Shown: positions 48,480 through 62,295, numbered from the stretch's first letter. The stretch is 64,000 bases of DNA from Camelus bactrianus (GCF_048773025.1 NC_133546.1:94071104-94135103), one strand, 5' to 3'. Numbers and translations are program-made. The notes: generated by a model from the letters alone, not told the origin.

Positions 48480-49500
48480 TACATATATAAGGGGATGTAC
48501 TAGCTCCAACTCCGTTTTACAGCGAAAACTGCAGGAACTTCAAACCGCCACTAGGAAACAGACTGAGAAACCAGAGTAAAAGTTTCTCCTGCAACCCATT
48601 CCATTTGTGCTAGATGAACGAACGTCTATCCAAATGCTCAGTTCTGAGAGATAAGTGTGTGTGAAAGCCGTCCTTCACATAGCTTGTTGGGAACACAAAG
48701 TTTCTTTTCAGTTGCAAACTCCACTCCATATATATATGGGGAGGTACTAGCTTCAACTCCGTTTTACAGTGAAAACTGCAGGAACTTCAAACCGGCACTA
48801 GGAAACAGACTGAGAAACCAGAGTAAAAGTTTCTCCTGCAACCCGTTCCCTTTGTGCTAGATGAACGAACGTCTCTCCACATGCTCAGTTCTGAGATATA
48901 AGTGTGTGTGAAAGCCCTCCTTCACCTAGCTTGTTGGGAACACAAAGTTTCTTTTCACTTGCAAACTCCACTCCATACATATATATGGGGAGGTTCTAGC
49001 TCCTACTCGGTTTTACAGTGAAAACTGCAGGAACATCAAACCGGGACTAGGAAACAGATTGAGAAACCAGAGTAAAAGTTACTCCTGCAACCCGTTCGCT
49101 TTTTGCTAGATGAACGAACGTCTCTCTACATGCTCAGTTCTGAGAGATAAGTGTGTGTGAAAGCCGTCCTTCACCTAGCTTGTTGGGAACACAAAGTTTC
49201 TTTTCAGTTGCAAACTCCACTCCATATATATATATGGGGAGGTACTAGCTCTAACTCGCTTTTACAGTGAAAACTGCAGGAACTTCAAACCGGCACTAGG
49301 AAACAGACTGAGAAACCAGAGTAAAAGTTTCTCCTGCAACCCGTTCCCTTTGTGCTAGATGAACGAACGTCTCTCCACATGCTCAGTTCTGAGAGATAAG
49401 TGTGGGTCAATGCCGTCCTTCACATATCTTGTTGGGAACACAGAGATTCTTTTCACTTGAAAACTCCACTCCATACTTATATATGGGAAGGTACTAGATC
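48480..49500 (+). repeat. Cassette II: second recurring ordered run of monomers
   Basis: The order is: a catatataa/agcgaaaactg/ccgccac monomer; a cacatagc monomer, often with cttcaactccg; a gccctcc monomer with agctcctactcgg ending in acatcaaaccgggac; a gattgagaaacc/gttactcc monomer; and one with the expanded TA palindrome. It is seen near 33,050-33,800, 36,040-36,800, 48,480-49,250, 59,185-59,950 and 62,670-63,430, with a partial run at 63,540-64,000. It is often followed by a gtgggtcaatgcc monomer (33,961, 49,404, 60,108). Confidence 0.75.
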
Positions 49501-51340
49501 CAACTCGGTTTTACAGTGAAAACTGCTGGAACTTCAAACCGGCACTAGGAAACAGACTGAGAAACCAGAGTAAAAGTTTCTCCTGCAACCCGTTCTCTTT
49601 GTGCTAGATGAACGAACGTCTCTCCACATGCTCAGTTGTGAGAGATAAGTGTGTGTGAAAGCCGTCCTTCACATAGCTTGTTGGGAACACAAAGTTTCTT
49701 TTCAGTTGCAAACTGCATTCCATACATATATATGGGGAGGTACTAGCTCCAACTCCGTTTTACAGTGAAAACTGCAGGAACTTCAAACCGGCACTAGGAA
49801 ACAGACTGAGAAACCAGAGTAAAAGTTTCTCCTGCAAACCTTTCCCTATGTGCTAGATGAACGAACGTCTCTCCACATGCTCAGTTCTGAGAGATAAGTG
49901 TGTGTGAAAGCCCTCCTTCACATAGCTTGTTGGGAACACAAAGTTTCTTTTCACTTGCAAACTCCACTCCATACATATATATGGGGAGGTACTAGCTCCT
50001 ACTTGGTTTTACAGTGAAAACTGCAGGAACATCAAACCGGGACTAGGAAACAGATTGAGAAACCAGAGTAAAAGTTACTCCTGCAACACGTTCCCTTTGT
50101 GCTAGATGAACGAACGTCTCTCCACATGCTCAGTTGTGAGAGATAAGTGTGTGTGAAAGCCGTCCTTCCCCTAGCTTGTTGGGAACACAAAGTTTCTTTT
50201 CAGTTGCAAACTCCACTCCATACATATATATGGGGAGGTACTAGCTCCAACTTGGTTTTACAGTGAAAACTGCAGGAACTTCAAACTGGCTCTAGGAAAC
50301 AGACTGAGAAACCAGAGTAAAAGTTTCTCCTGCAACCCGTTCCCTTTGTGCTAGATGAACGAACGTCTCTCCACATGCTCAGTTCTGAGAGATAAGTGTC
50401 TGTGAAAGCCCTCCTTCACCTAGCTTGTTGGGAAGACAAAGTTTCTTTTCACTTGCAAACTCCAATCCATACATATATATGGGGAGGTACTAGCTCCTAC
50501 TCGGTTTTACAGTGAAAACTGCAGGAACATCAAACCGGAACTATGAAACAGATTGAGAAACCAGAGTAAAAGTTACTCCTGCAACCCGTTCCCTTTGTGC
50601 TAGATGAACGAACGTCTCTCCACATGCTCAGTTCTGAGAGATAAGTGTGTGTGAAAGCCGTCCTTCACCTAGCTTGTTGGGAACACAAGATTCTTTTCAC
50701 TTGCAAACTCCACTCCTTACATATATATGGGGAGGTACTAGATCCAACTCGGTTTTACAGTGAAAACTGCTGGAACTTCAAACCGGCACTAGGAAACAGA
50801 CTGAGAAACCAGAGTAAAAGTTTCTCCTGCAACCCGTTCCCTTTGTGCTAGATGAACGAACGTCTCTCCACATGCTCAGTTCTGAGAGATAAGTGTGTGG
50901 GAAAGGCGTCCTTCACCTAGCTTGTTGGGAACACAAAGTTTCTTTTCAGTTGCAAACTCCACTCCTTACATATATATGGGGAGGTACTAGCTCCAACTCG
51001 GTTTTACAGTGAAAACTGCAGGAAATTCAAACCGGCACTAGGAAACAGACTGAGAAACCAGAGTAAAAGTTTCTCCTGCAACCCGTTCCCTTTGTGCTAG
51101 ATGAACGAACGTCTCTCCACATGCTCAGTTCTGAGAGATAAGTGTGGGTCAATGCCGTCCTTCACATATCTTGTTGGGAACACAGAGATTCTTTTCACTT
51201 GAAAACTACACTCCATACTTATATATGGGAAGGTACTAGATCCAACTCGGTTTTAAAGTGAAAACTGCTGGAACTTCAAACCGGCACTAGGAAACAGACT
51301 GAGAAACCAGAGTAAAATTTCTCCTGCAACCCGTTCCCTT

Positions 51341-51590
51341 GGTGCTAGATGAACGAAAGTCTCTGTATATGGTCATGTCTGAGAGATAAGTGTGTGTAAA
51401 AGCCGTCCTTCACCTGTCTTTTTGTGAACACAAAGTTTTTTTCAGTTACAAACTCCATTCCATACATATATATGGGGAGGTACAATCTCCAACTCGGTTT
51501 TACAGAGAAAAATGCAGGAACTTCAAACCGGCACTAGGAAACAGACTGAGAAAGCAGAGAATAATTGTATCCTGCAACCCGTTCCCTTGG
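51341..51590 (+). repeat. Highly divergent monomer at the end of 43-mer copy 1
   Basis: This stretch has many private changes within one monomer length: cttggtgc, gtctctgtatatggtcatg, cctgtctttttgtgaac, a longer T run with cagttacaaac, acaatctcc, acagagaaaaatg, aagcagagaataattgtatcc, and cttggtgc again. It is clearly the same satellite but more diverged than any other monomer in the window. It sits exactly at the unit junction. Confidence 0.9.
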
Positions 51591-54500
51591 TGCTAGATGA
51601 ACGAACGTCTCTCCACATGCTCAGTTCTGAGAGATAAGTGTGTGTGAAAGCCGTCCTTCACATAGCTTGTTGGGAACACAAAGTTTCTTTTCAGTTGCAA
51701 ACTCCACTCCATACATATATATGGGGAGGTACTAGCTTCAACTCCGTTTTACAGTGAAAACTGCAGGAACTTCAAACCGGCACTAGGAAACAGACTGAGA
51801 AACCAGAGTAAAAGTTTCTCCTGCAACCCGTTCCCTTTGTGCTAGATGAACGAACGTCTCTCCTCACGTGCTCATTTCTGAGATATAAGTGTGTGTGAAA
51901 GCCGTCCTTCACCTAGCTTGTTGGGAACACAAAGTTTCTTTTCACTTGCAAACTCCACTCCATACATATATATGGGGAGGTACTAGCTCCAACTCGGTTT
52001 TACAGTGAAAACTGCAGGAACATCAAACCGGGACTAGGAAACAGACTGAGAAACCAGAGTAAAAGTTTCTCCTGCAACCCGTTCCCTTTGTGCTAGATGA
52101 ACGAACGTCTCTCCGCATGCTCAGTTCTTAGAGATAAGTGTGTGTGAAAGCCGTCCTTCACCTAGCTTGTTGGGAAAACAAAGTTTCTTTTCAATTGCAA
52201 ACTCCACTCCATACATATATAAGGGGAGGTACTAGCTCCAACTCGGTTTTACAGTGAAAACTGCAGGAACTTCAAACCGGCACTAGGAAACAGACTGAGA
52301 AACCAGAGTAAAAGTTTCTCCTGCAACCCGTTCCCTTTGTGCTAGATGAACGAACGTCTCTCCACATGCTCAGTTCTGAGATAAAAGTGTGTGTGAAAGC
52401 CGTCCTTCACGTAGCTTGTTGGGAACACAAAGTTCCTTTTCACTTGCAAACTCCACTCCATACATATATATGGGGAGGTACTAGCTCCAACTCGGTTTTA
52501 CAGTGAAAACTGCTGGAACTTCAAACCGGCACTAGGAAACAGACTGAGAAACCAGAGTAAAAGTTTCTCCTGCAACCCGTTCCCTTTGTGCTAGATGAAC
52601 GAACGTCTCTCCACATGCTCAGTTCTGAGAGATAAGTGTGTGTGAAAGCCGTCCTTCCCCTAGCTTGTTGGGAACACAAAGTTTCTTTTCAGTTGCAAAC
52701 TCCACTCCATACATATATATGGGGAGGTACTAGCTCCAACTCCGTTTTACAGTGAAAACTGCAGGAACTTCAAACCGGCACTAGGAAACAGACTGAGAAA
52801 CCAGAGTAAAAGTTTCTCCTGCAACCCGTTCCCTTTGTGCTAGATGAACGAACGTCTCTCCACATGCTCAGTTCTGAGAGATAAGTGTGTGTGAAAGCCG
52901 TCCTTCACCTAGCTTGTTGGGAACACAAAGTTTCTTTTCACTTGCAAATTCCACTCCATACTTATATATGGGGAGGTACTATATCCAACTCGGTTTTACA
53001 GTGAAAACTGCTGGAACTTCAAACCGGCACTAGGAAACAGACTGAGAAACCAGAGTAAAAGTTTCTCCTGCAACCCGTTCCCTCTGTGTTTGATGAACGA
53101 ACGTCTCTCCACATGCTCAGTTGTGAGAGATAAGTGTGTGTGAAAGCCGTCCTTCCCCTAGCTTGTTGGGAACACAAAGTTTCTTTTCAGTTGCAAACTC
53201 CACTCCATACATATATATGGGGAAGTACTAGCTCCAACTCCGTTTTACAGTGAAAACTGCAGGAACTTCAAACCGGCACTTGGAAACAGACTGAGAAACC
53301 AGAGTAAAAGTTTCTCCTGCAACCCGTTCCCTTTGTGCTAGATGAACGAACGTCTCTCCACATGCTCAGTTCTGAGAGATAAGTGTGTGTGAAAGCCGTC
53401 CTTCACCTAGCTTGTTGGGAACACAAAGTTTCTTTTCAGTTGCAAACTCCATTCCATACATATATATGGGGAGGTACTAGCTCCAACTCCGTTTTACAGT
53501 GAAAACTGCAGGAACTTCAAACCGGCACTAGGAAACAGACTGAGAAACCAGAGTAAAAGTTTCTCCTGCAACCCGTTCCCTTTGTGCTAGATGAACGAAC
53601 GTCTCTCCACATGCTCAGTTCTGAGAGATAAGTGTGTGTGAAAGCCGTCCTTCACCTAGCTTGTTGGGAACACAAAGTTTCTTTTCACTTGCAAACTGAA
53701 CTCCATACATATATAAGGGGAGGTACTAGCTCAAACTCGGTTTTACAGTGAAAACTGCAGGAACTTCACACCGGCACTAGGAAACAGACTGAGAAACCAG
53801 AGTAAAAGTTTCTCCTGCAACCCGTTCCCTTTGTGCTAGATGAACGAACGTCTCTCCACATGCTCATTTCTGAGAGATAAGTGTGTGTGAAAGCCGTCCT
53901 TCACATAGCTTGTTGGGAACACAAAGTTTCTTTTCAGTTGCAAACTCCACTCCATACATATATATGGGGAGGTACTAGCTTCAACTCCGTTTTACAGTGA
54001 AAACTGCAGGAACTTCAAAGCGGCACTAGGAAACAGACTGAGAAACCAGAGTAAAAGTTTCTCCTGCAACCCGTTCCCTTTGTGCTAGATGAACGAACGT
54101 CTCTCCTCACGTGCTCATTTCTGAGATATAAGTGTGTGTGAAAGCCGTCCTTCACCTAGCTTGTTGGGAACACAAAGTTTCTTTTCACTTGCAAACTCCA
54201 CTCCATACATATATATGGGGAGGTACTAGCTCCAACTCGGTTTTACAGTGAAAACTGCAGGAACATCAAACCGGGACTAGGAAACAGACTGTGAAACCAG
54301 AGTAAAAGTTTCTCCTGCAACCCGTTCCCTTTGTGCTAGATGAACGAACGTCTCTCCGCATGCTCAGTTCTCAGAGATAAGTGTGTGTGAAAGCCGTCCT
54401 TCACCTAGCTTGTTGGGAAAACAAAGTTTCTTTTCAATTGCAAACTCCACTCCATACATATATAAGGGGAGGTACTAGCTCCAACTCGGTTTTACAGTGA

Positions 54501-57500
54501 AAACTGCAGGAACTTCAAACCGGCACTAGGAAACAGACTGAGAAACCAGAGTAAAAGTTTCTCCTGCAACATATTCCCTTTGTGCTAGATGAACGAACGT
54601 CTCTCCACATGCTCAGTTCTGAGATAAAAGTGTGTGTGAAAGCCGTCCTTCAAGTAGCTTGTTGGGAACACAAAGTTCCTTTTCACTTGCAAACTCCACT
54701 CCTTACATATATATGGGGAGGTACTAGAACCAACTCGGTTTTACAGTGAAAACTGCTGGAACTTCAAACCGGCACTAGGAAACAGACTGAGAAACCAGAG
54801 TAAAAGTTTCTCCTGCAACCCGTTCAAATTGTGCTAGATGAACGAACGTCTCTCCACATGCTCAGTTCTGAGAAATAAGTGTGTGTGAAAGCCGTCCTTC
54901 ACCTAGCTTGTTGGGAACACAAAGTTTCTTTTCAGTTGCAAACTCTACTCCATACATATATATGGGGAGGTACTAGCTCCAACTCGGTTTTACAGTGAAA
55001 ACTGCAGGAACTTCAAACCGGCACTAGGAAACACACTGAGAAACCAGAGTAAAAGTTTCTCCTGCAACATATTCCCTTTGTGCTAGATGAACGAACGTCT
55101 CTCCACATGCTCAGTTCTGAGAGATAAGTGTGTGTGAAAGCCGTCCTTCAACTAGCTTGTTGGGAACACAAAGTTTTTTTCACTTGCAAACTCCACTCCA
55201 CACATATATATGGGGAGGTACTAGATCCTACTCGGTTTTACAGTGAAAACTGCTGGAACTTCAAACCGGCACTAGGAAACAGACTGAGAAACCAGAGTAA
55301 AAGTTTCTCCTGCAACCCGTTCCCTTTGTGCTAGATGAACGATCGTCTCTCCAAATGCTCAGTTGTGAGAGATAAGTGTGTGTGAAAGCCGTCCTTCCCC
55401 TAGCTTGTTGGGAACACAAAGTTTCTTTTCAGTTGCAAACTCCACTCCATACATATATATGGGGAGGTACTAGCTCCAACTCGGTTTTACAGTGAAAACT
55501 GCTGGAACTTCAAACCGGCACTAGGAAACAGACTGAGAAACCAGAGTAAAAGTTTCTCCTGCAACCCGTTCCCTTTGTGCTAGATGAACGAACGTCTCTC
55601 CACATGCTCAGTTCTGAGAGATAAGTGTGTGTGAAAGCCGTCCTTCCCCTAGCTTGTTGGGAACACAAAGTTTCTTTTCAGTTGCAAACTCCACTCCATA
55701 CATATATATGGGGAGGTACTAGCTCCAACTCCGTTTTACAGTGAAAACTGCAGGAACTTCAAACCGGCACTAGGAAACAGTCTGAGAAACCAGAGTAAAA
55801 GTTTCTCCTGCAACCCGTTCCCTTTGTGCTAGATGAACGAACGTCTCTCCACATGCTCAGTTCTGAGAGATAAGTGTGTGTGAAAGCCGTTCTTCACATA
55901 GCTTGTTGGGAACACAAAGTTTCTTTTCAGTTGCAAACTCCATTCCATACATATATATGGGGAGGTACTAGATCAAACACGGTTTTACAGTGAAAACTGC
56001 TGGAACTTCAAACCGGCACTAGGAAACAGACTGAGAAACCAGAGTAAAAGTTTCTCCTGCAACCCGTTCCCTTTGTGCTAGATGAACGAACGTCTCTCCA
56101 CATGCTCAGTTCTGAGAGATAAGTGTGTGTGAAAGCCGTCCTTCCCCCAGCTTGTTGGGAACACAAAGTTTCTTTTCACTTGCAAACTCCACTCCATACA
56201 TATATATGGGGAGGTACTATCTCCTACTCGGTTTTACAGTGAAAACTGCAGGAACATCAAACCGGGACTAGGAAACAGATTGAGAAACCAGAGTAAAAGA
56301 TACTCCTGCAACCCGTTCCCTTTGTGCTAGATGAACGAACGTCTCTCCACATGCTGAGTTCTGAGAGATAAGTGTGTGTGAAAGCCGTCCTTCACCTAGC
56401 TTGTTGGGAACACAAAGTTTCTTTTCACTTGCAAACTCCACTCCACACATATATATGGGGAGGTACTAGATCCAACTCGGTTTTACAGTGAAAACTGCTG
56501 GAACTTCAAACCGGCACTAGGAAACAGACTGAGAAACCAGAGTAAAAGTTTCTCCTGCAACCCGTTCCCTTTGTGCTAGATGAACGAACGTCTCTCCACA
56601 TGCTCAGTTCTGAGAGATAAGTGTGTGTGAAAGCCGTCCTTCACCTAGCTTGTTGGGAACACAAAGTTTCTTTTCAGTTGCAAACACCACTCCTTACATA
56701 TATATGGGGAGGTACTAGCTCCAACTCGGTTTTACAGTGAAAACTGCAGGAACTTCAAAACGGCACTAGGAAACAGGCTGTGAAACCAGAGTAAAAGTTT
56801 CTCCTGCAACCCGTTCCCTTTGTGCTAAATGAACGGACGTCTCTCCACATGCTCAGTTCTGAGAGATAAGTGTGTGTGAAAGCCGTACTTCATCTAGCTT
56901 GTTGGGAACACAAAGTTTCTTTTCACTTGCAAACTCCACTCCACACATATATATGGGGAGGTTCTAGATCCTACTCGGTTTTACATTGAAAACTGCTGGA
57001 ACTTCAAACCGGCACTAGGAAACAGACTGAGAAACCAGAGTAAAAGTTTCTCCTGCAACCCGTTCCCTTTGTGCTAGATGAACGAACGTCTCCCACATGC
57101 TCAGTTCTGGGAGATAAGTGTGTGTGAAAGCCGTCCTTCACATAGTTGTTGGGAACACAAAGTTTCTTTTCACTTGCAAACTCCACTCCTTACATATATA
57201 TGGGGAGGTACTAGATCCAACTCGGTTTTACAGTGAAAACTGCTGGAACTTCAAACCGGCACTAGGAAACAGACTGAGAAACCAGAGTAAAAGTTTCTCC
57301 TGCAACCCGTTCCCTTTGTGCTAGATGAACGAACGTCTCTCCACATGCTCAGTTGTGAGAGATAAGTGTGTGTGAAAGCCGTCCTTCCCCTAGCATGTTG
57401 GGAACACAAAGTTTCTTTTCAGTTGCAAACTCCACTCCATACATATATATGGGGAGGTACTAGCTCCAACTCGGTTTTACAGTGAAAACTGCTGGAACTT

Positions 57501-60500
57501 CAAACCGGCACTAGGAAACAGACTGAGAAACCAGAGTAAAAGTTTCTCCTGCAACCCGTTCCCTTTGTGCTAGATGAACGAACGTCTCTCCACATGCTCA
57601 GTTGTGAGAGATAAGTATGTGTGAAAGCCGTCCTTCCCCTAGCTTGTTGGGAACACAAAGTTTCTTTTCAGTTGCAAACTCCACTCCATACATATATAAG
57701 GGGAGGTACTAGCTCCAACTCCGTTTTACAGTGAAAACTGCAGGAACTTCAAACCGGCACTAGGAAACCGACTGAGAAACCAGAGTAAAAGTTTCTCCTG
57801 CAACCCGTTCCCTTTGTGCTTGATGAACGAACGTCTCTCCACATGCTCAGTTCTGAGAGATAAGTGTGTGTGAAAGCCGTCCTTCACCTAGCTTGTTGGG
57901 AACACAAAGTTTCTTTTCAGTTGCAAACTCCAATCCTTACATATATATGGGGAGGTACTAGCTCCAACTCGGTTTTACAGTGAAAACTGCAGGAACTTCA
58001 AAACGGCACTAGGAAACAGACTGTGAAACCAGAGTAAAAGTTTCTCCTGCAACCCGTTCCCTTTGTGCTAGATGAACGAACGTCTCTCCACATGCTCAGT
58101 TCTGAGAGATAAGTGTGTGTGAAAGCCGTCCTTCATCTAGCTTGTTGAGAACACAAAGTTTCTTTTCACTTGCAAACTCCACTCCACACATATATATGGG
58201 GAGGTACTAGATCCTACTCGGTTTTACATTGAAAACTGCTGGAACTTCAAACCGGCACTAGGAAACAGACTGAGAAACCAGAGTAAAAGTTTCTCCTGCA
58301 ACCAGTTCCCTTTGTGCTAGATGAACGAACGTCTCCCACATGCTCAGTTCTGAGAGATAAGTGTGTGTGAAAGCCGTCCTTCACCTAGCTTGTTGGGAAC
58401 ACAAAGTTTTTTTTCATTTGCAAACTCCACTCCACACATATATATGGGGAGGTACTAGATCCTACTCGGTTTTACAGTGAAAACTGCTGGAACTTCAATC
58501 CGGCACTAGGAAACAGACTGACAAACCAGAGTAAAAGTTTCTCTTGCAACCCGTTCCCTTTGTGCTAGATGAACGAACGTCTCTCCTCACGTGCTCATTT
58601 CTGAGATATAAGTGTGTGTGAAAGCCGTCCTTCACCTAGCTTGTTGGGAACACAAATTTTCTTTTCACTTGCAAACTCCACTCCATACATATATATGGGG
58701 AGGTACTAGCTCCAACTCGGTTTTCCAGTGAAAACTGCAGGAACATCAAACCGGGACTAGGAAAAAGACTGAGAAACCAGAGTATAAGTTTCTCCTGCAA
58801 CCCGTTCGAATTGTGCTAGATGAACGAACGTCTCTCCGCATGCTCAGTTCTGAGAGATAAGTGTGTGTGAAAGCCGTCCTTCACCTAGCTTGTTGGGAAC
58901 ACAAAGTTTCTTTTCACTTGCAAACTCCAATCCATACATATATATGGGGAGGTACTAGCTCCAACTCGGTTTTACAGTGAAAACTGCAGGAACTTCAATC
59001 CGGCACTAGGAAACAGACTGAGAAACCAGAGTAAAAGTTTCTCCTGCAACACGTTCCCTTTGTGCTAGATGAACGAACGTCTCTCCACATGCTCAGTTCT
59101 GAGAGATAAGTGTGTTTGAAAGCCCTCCTTCACCTAGCTTGTTGGGAACACAAAGTTTCTTTTCACTTGCAAACTCCACTCCATACATATATAAGGGGAG
59201 GTACTAGCTCCAACACCGTTTTACAGCGAAAACTGCAGGAACTTCAAACCGACACTAGGAAACAGACTGAGAAACCAGAGTAAAAGTTTCTCCTGCAACC
59301 CATTCCATTTGTGCTAGATGAACGAACGTCTATCCAAATGCTCAGTTCTGAGAGATAAGTGTGTGTGAAAGCCGTCCTTCACATAGCTTGTTGGGAACAC
59401 AAAGTTTCTTTTCAGTTGCAAACTCCACTCCATATATATATGGGGAGGTACTAGCTTCAACTCCGTTTTACAGTGAAAACTGCAGGAACTTCAAACCGGC
59501 ACTAGGAAACAGACTGAGAAACCAGAGTAAAACTTTCTCCTGCAACCCGTTCCCTTTGTGCTAGATGAACGAACGTCTCTCCACATGCTCAGTTCTGAGA
59601 TATAAGTGTGTGTGAAAGCCCTCCTTCACCTAGCTTGTTGGGAACACAAAGTTTCTTTTCACTTGCAAACTCCACTCCATACATATATATGGGGAGGTTC
59701 TAGCTCCTACTCGGTTTTACAGTGAAAACTGCAGGAACATCAAACCGGGACTAGGAAACAGATTGAGAAACCAGAGTAAAAGTTACTCCTGCAACCCGTT
59801 CGCTTTTTGCTAGATGAACGAACGTCTCTCTACATGCTCAGTTCTGAGAGATAAGTGTGTGTGAAAGCCGTCCTTCACCTAGCTTGTTGGGAACACAAAG
59901 TTTCTTTTCAGTTGCAAACTCCACTCCATATATATATATGGGTAGGTACTAGCTCTAACTCGCTTTTACAGTGAAAACTGCAGGAACTTCAAACCGGCAC
60001 TAGGAAACAGACTGAGAAACCAGAGTAAAAGTTTCTCCTGCAACCCGTTCCCTTTGTGCTAGATGAACGAACGTCTCTCCACATGCTCAGTTCTGAGAGA
60101 TAAGTGTGGGTCAATGCCGTCCTTCACATATCTTGTTGGGAACACAGAGATTCTTTTCACTTGAAAACTCCACTCCATACTTATATATGGGAAGGTACTA
60201 GATCCAACTCGGTTTTACAGTGAAAACTGCTGGAACTTCAAACCGGCACTAGGAAACAGACTGAGAAACCAGAGTAAAAGTTTCTCCTGCAACCCGTTCT
60301 CTTTGTGCTAGATGAACGAACGTCTCTCCACATGCTCAGTTGTGAGAGATAAGTGTGTGTGAAAGCCGTCCTTCACATAGATTGTTGGGAACACAAAGTT
60401 TCTTTTCAGTTGCAAACTGCATTCCATACATATATATGGGGAGGTACTAGCTCCAACTCCGTTTTACAGTGAAAACTGCAGGAACTTCAAACCGGCACTA

Positions 60501-62295
60501 GGAAACAGACTGAGAAACCAGAGTAAAAGTTTCTCCTGCAAACCTTTCCCTATGTGCTAGATGAACGAACGTCTCTCCACATGCTCAGTTCTGAGAGATA
60601 AGTGTGTGTGAAAGCCCTCCTTCACATAGCTTGTTGGGAACACAAAGTTTCTTTTCACTTGCAAACTCCACTCCATACATATATATGGGGAGGTACTAGC
60701 TCCTACTTGGTTTTACAGTGAAAACTGCAGGAACATCAAACCGGGACTAGGAAACAGATTGAGAAACCAGAGTAAAAGTTACTCCTGCAACACGTTCCCT
60801 TTGTGCTAGATGAACGAACGTCTCTCCACATGCTCAGTTGTGAGAGATAAGTGTGTGTGAAAGCCGTCCTTCCCCTAGCTTGTTGGGAACACAAAGTTTC
60901 TTTTCAGTTGCAAACTCCACTCCATACATATATATGGGGAGGTACTAGCTCCAACTTGGTTTTACAGTGAAAACTGCAGGAACTTCAAACTGGCTCTAGG
61001 AAACAGACTGAGAAACCAGAGTAAAAGTTTCTCCTGCAACCCGTTCCCTTTGTGCTAGATGAACGAACGTCTCTCCACATGCTCAGTTCTGAGAGATAAG
61101 TGTCTGTGAAAGCCCTCCTTCACCTAGCTTGTTGGGAAGACAAAGTTTCTTTTCACTTGCAAACTCCAATCCATACATATATATGGGGAGGTACTAGCTC
61201 CTACTCGGTTTTACAGTGAAAACTGCAGGAACATCAAACCGGAACTATGAAACAGATTGAGAAACCAGAGTAAAAGTTACTCCTGCAACCCGTTCCCTTT
61301 GTGCTAGATGAACGAACGTCTCTCCACATGCTCAGTTCTGAGAGATAAGTGTGTGTGAAAGCCGTCCTTCACCTAGCTTGTTGGGAACACAAGATTCTTT
61401 TCACTTGCAAACTCCACTCCTTACATATATATGGGGAGGTACTAGATCCAACTCGGTTTTACAGTGAAAACTGCTGGAACTTCAAACCGGCACTAGGAAA
61501 CAGACTGAGAAACCAGAGTAAAAGTTTCTCCTGCAACCCGTTCCCTTTGTGCTAGATGAACGAACGTCTCTCCACATGCTCAGTTCTGAGAGATAAGTGT
61601 GTGGGAAAGGCGTCCTTCACCTAGCTTGTTGGGAACACAAAGTTTCTTTTCAGTTGCAAACTCCACTCCTTACATATATATGGGGAGGTACTAGCTCCAA
61701 CTCGGTTTTACAGTGAAAACTGCAGGAAATTCAAACCGGCACTAGGAAACAGACTGAGAAACCAGAGTAAAAGTTTCTCCTGCAACCCGTTCCCTTTGTG
61801 CTAGATGAACGAACGTCTCTCCACATGCTCAGTTCTGAGAGATAAGTGTGGGTCAATGCCGTCCTTCACATATCTTGTTGGGAACACAGAGATTCTTTTC
61901 ACTTGAAAACTACACTCCATACTTATATATGGGAAGGTACTAGATCCAACTCGGTTTTAAAGTGAAAACTGCTGGAACTTCAAACCGGCACTAGGAAACA
62001 GACTGAGAAACCAGAGTAAAAGTTTCTCCTGCAACCCGTTCCCTTGGTGCTAGATGAACGAAAGTCTCTGTATATGGTCATGTCTGAGAGATAAGTGTGT
62101 GTAAAAGCCGTCCTTCAACTGTCTTTTTGTGAACACAAAGTTTTTTTCAGTTACAAACTCCATTCCATACATATATATGGGGAGGTACAATCTCCAACTC
62201 GGTTTTACAGAGAAAAATGCAGGAACTTCAAACCGGCACTAGGAAACAGACTGAGAAAGCAGAGAATAATTGTATCCTGCAACCCGTTCCCTTGG
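51591..62295 (+). repeat. 43-monomer higher-order unit, copy 2 (10,705 bp)
   Basis: Tandem copy of 40,887-51,590. By eye I noticed only about a dozen differences in 10.7 kb, for example cctctgtg (about 53,082), gctcaaac (53,730), gacgatcg (55,340), caacaccg (59,212), aaaactttc (59,530), gggtagg (59,940), tagattg (60,378) and an extra g near 62,020 that makes this copy 1 bp longer. That is roughly 0.1% divergence; it was not counted exhaustively. Confidence 0.95.
62046..62295 (+). repeat. Highly divergent monomer at the end of 43-mer copy 2
   Basis: Copy of 51,341-51,590 with one visible change (cttcaactgtc against cttcacctgtc). The monomer that follows here (62,296-62,540) is also somewhat diverged (cacttgctcag, gtgtttgaaagccgtac, gctttttggg, gtaaattttatcc). 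This suggests that the native neighbour of the divergent monomer is preserved on this side, and that the junction at 51,591 is the new one. Confidence 0.9.

Larger units (their letters stand above)
40887..51590 (+). repeat. 43-monomer higher-order unit, copy 1 (10,704 bp)
   Basis: Every distinctive variant I followed here recurs 10,704 bp downstream: cttcaactccg (41,032 and 51,736), ctcacgtgctc (41,161/51,865, 43,404/54,108 and 47,884/58,588), gtctcccacatg, ttcaaattgtg, cagtctgagaaacc, gttcgaattgtg and cgttcgctttttgc. Inside it are two 8-mer copies, cassettes I and II, two gtgggtcaatgcc monomers (about 49,404 and 51,145) and, at its right end, an unusually divergent monomer. It is the largest higher-order unit in the window. 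Confidence 0.95.
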
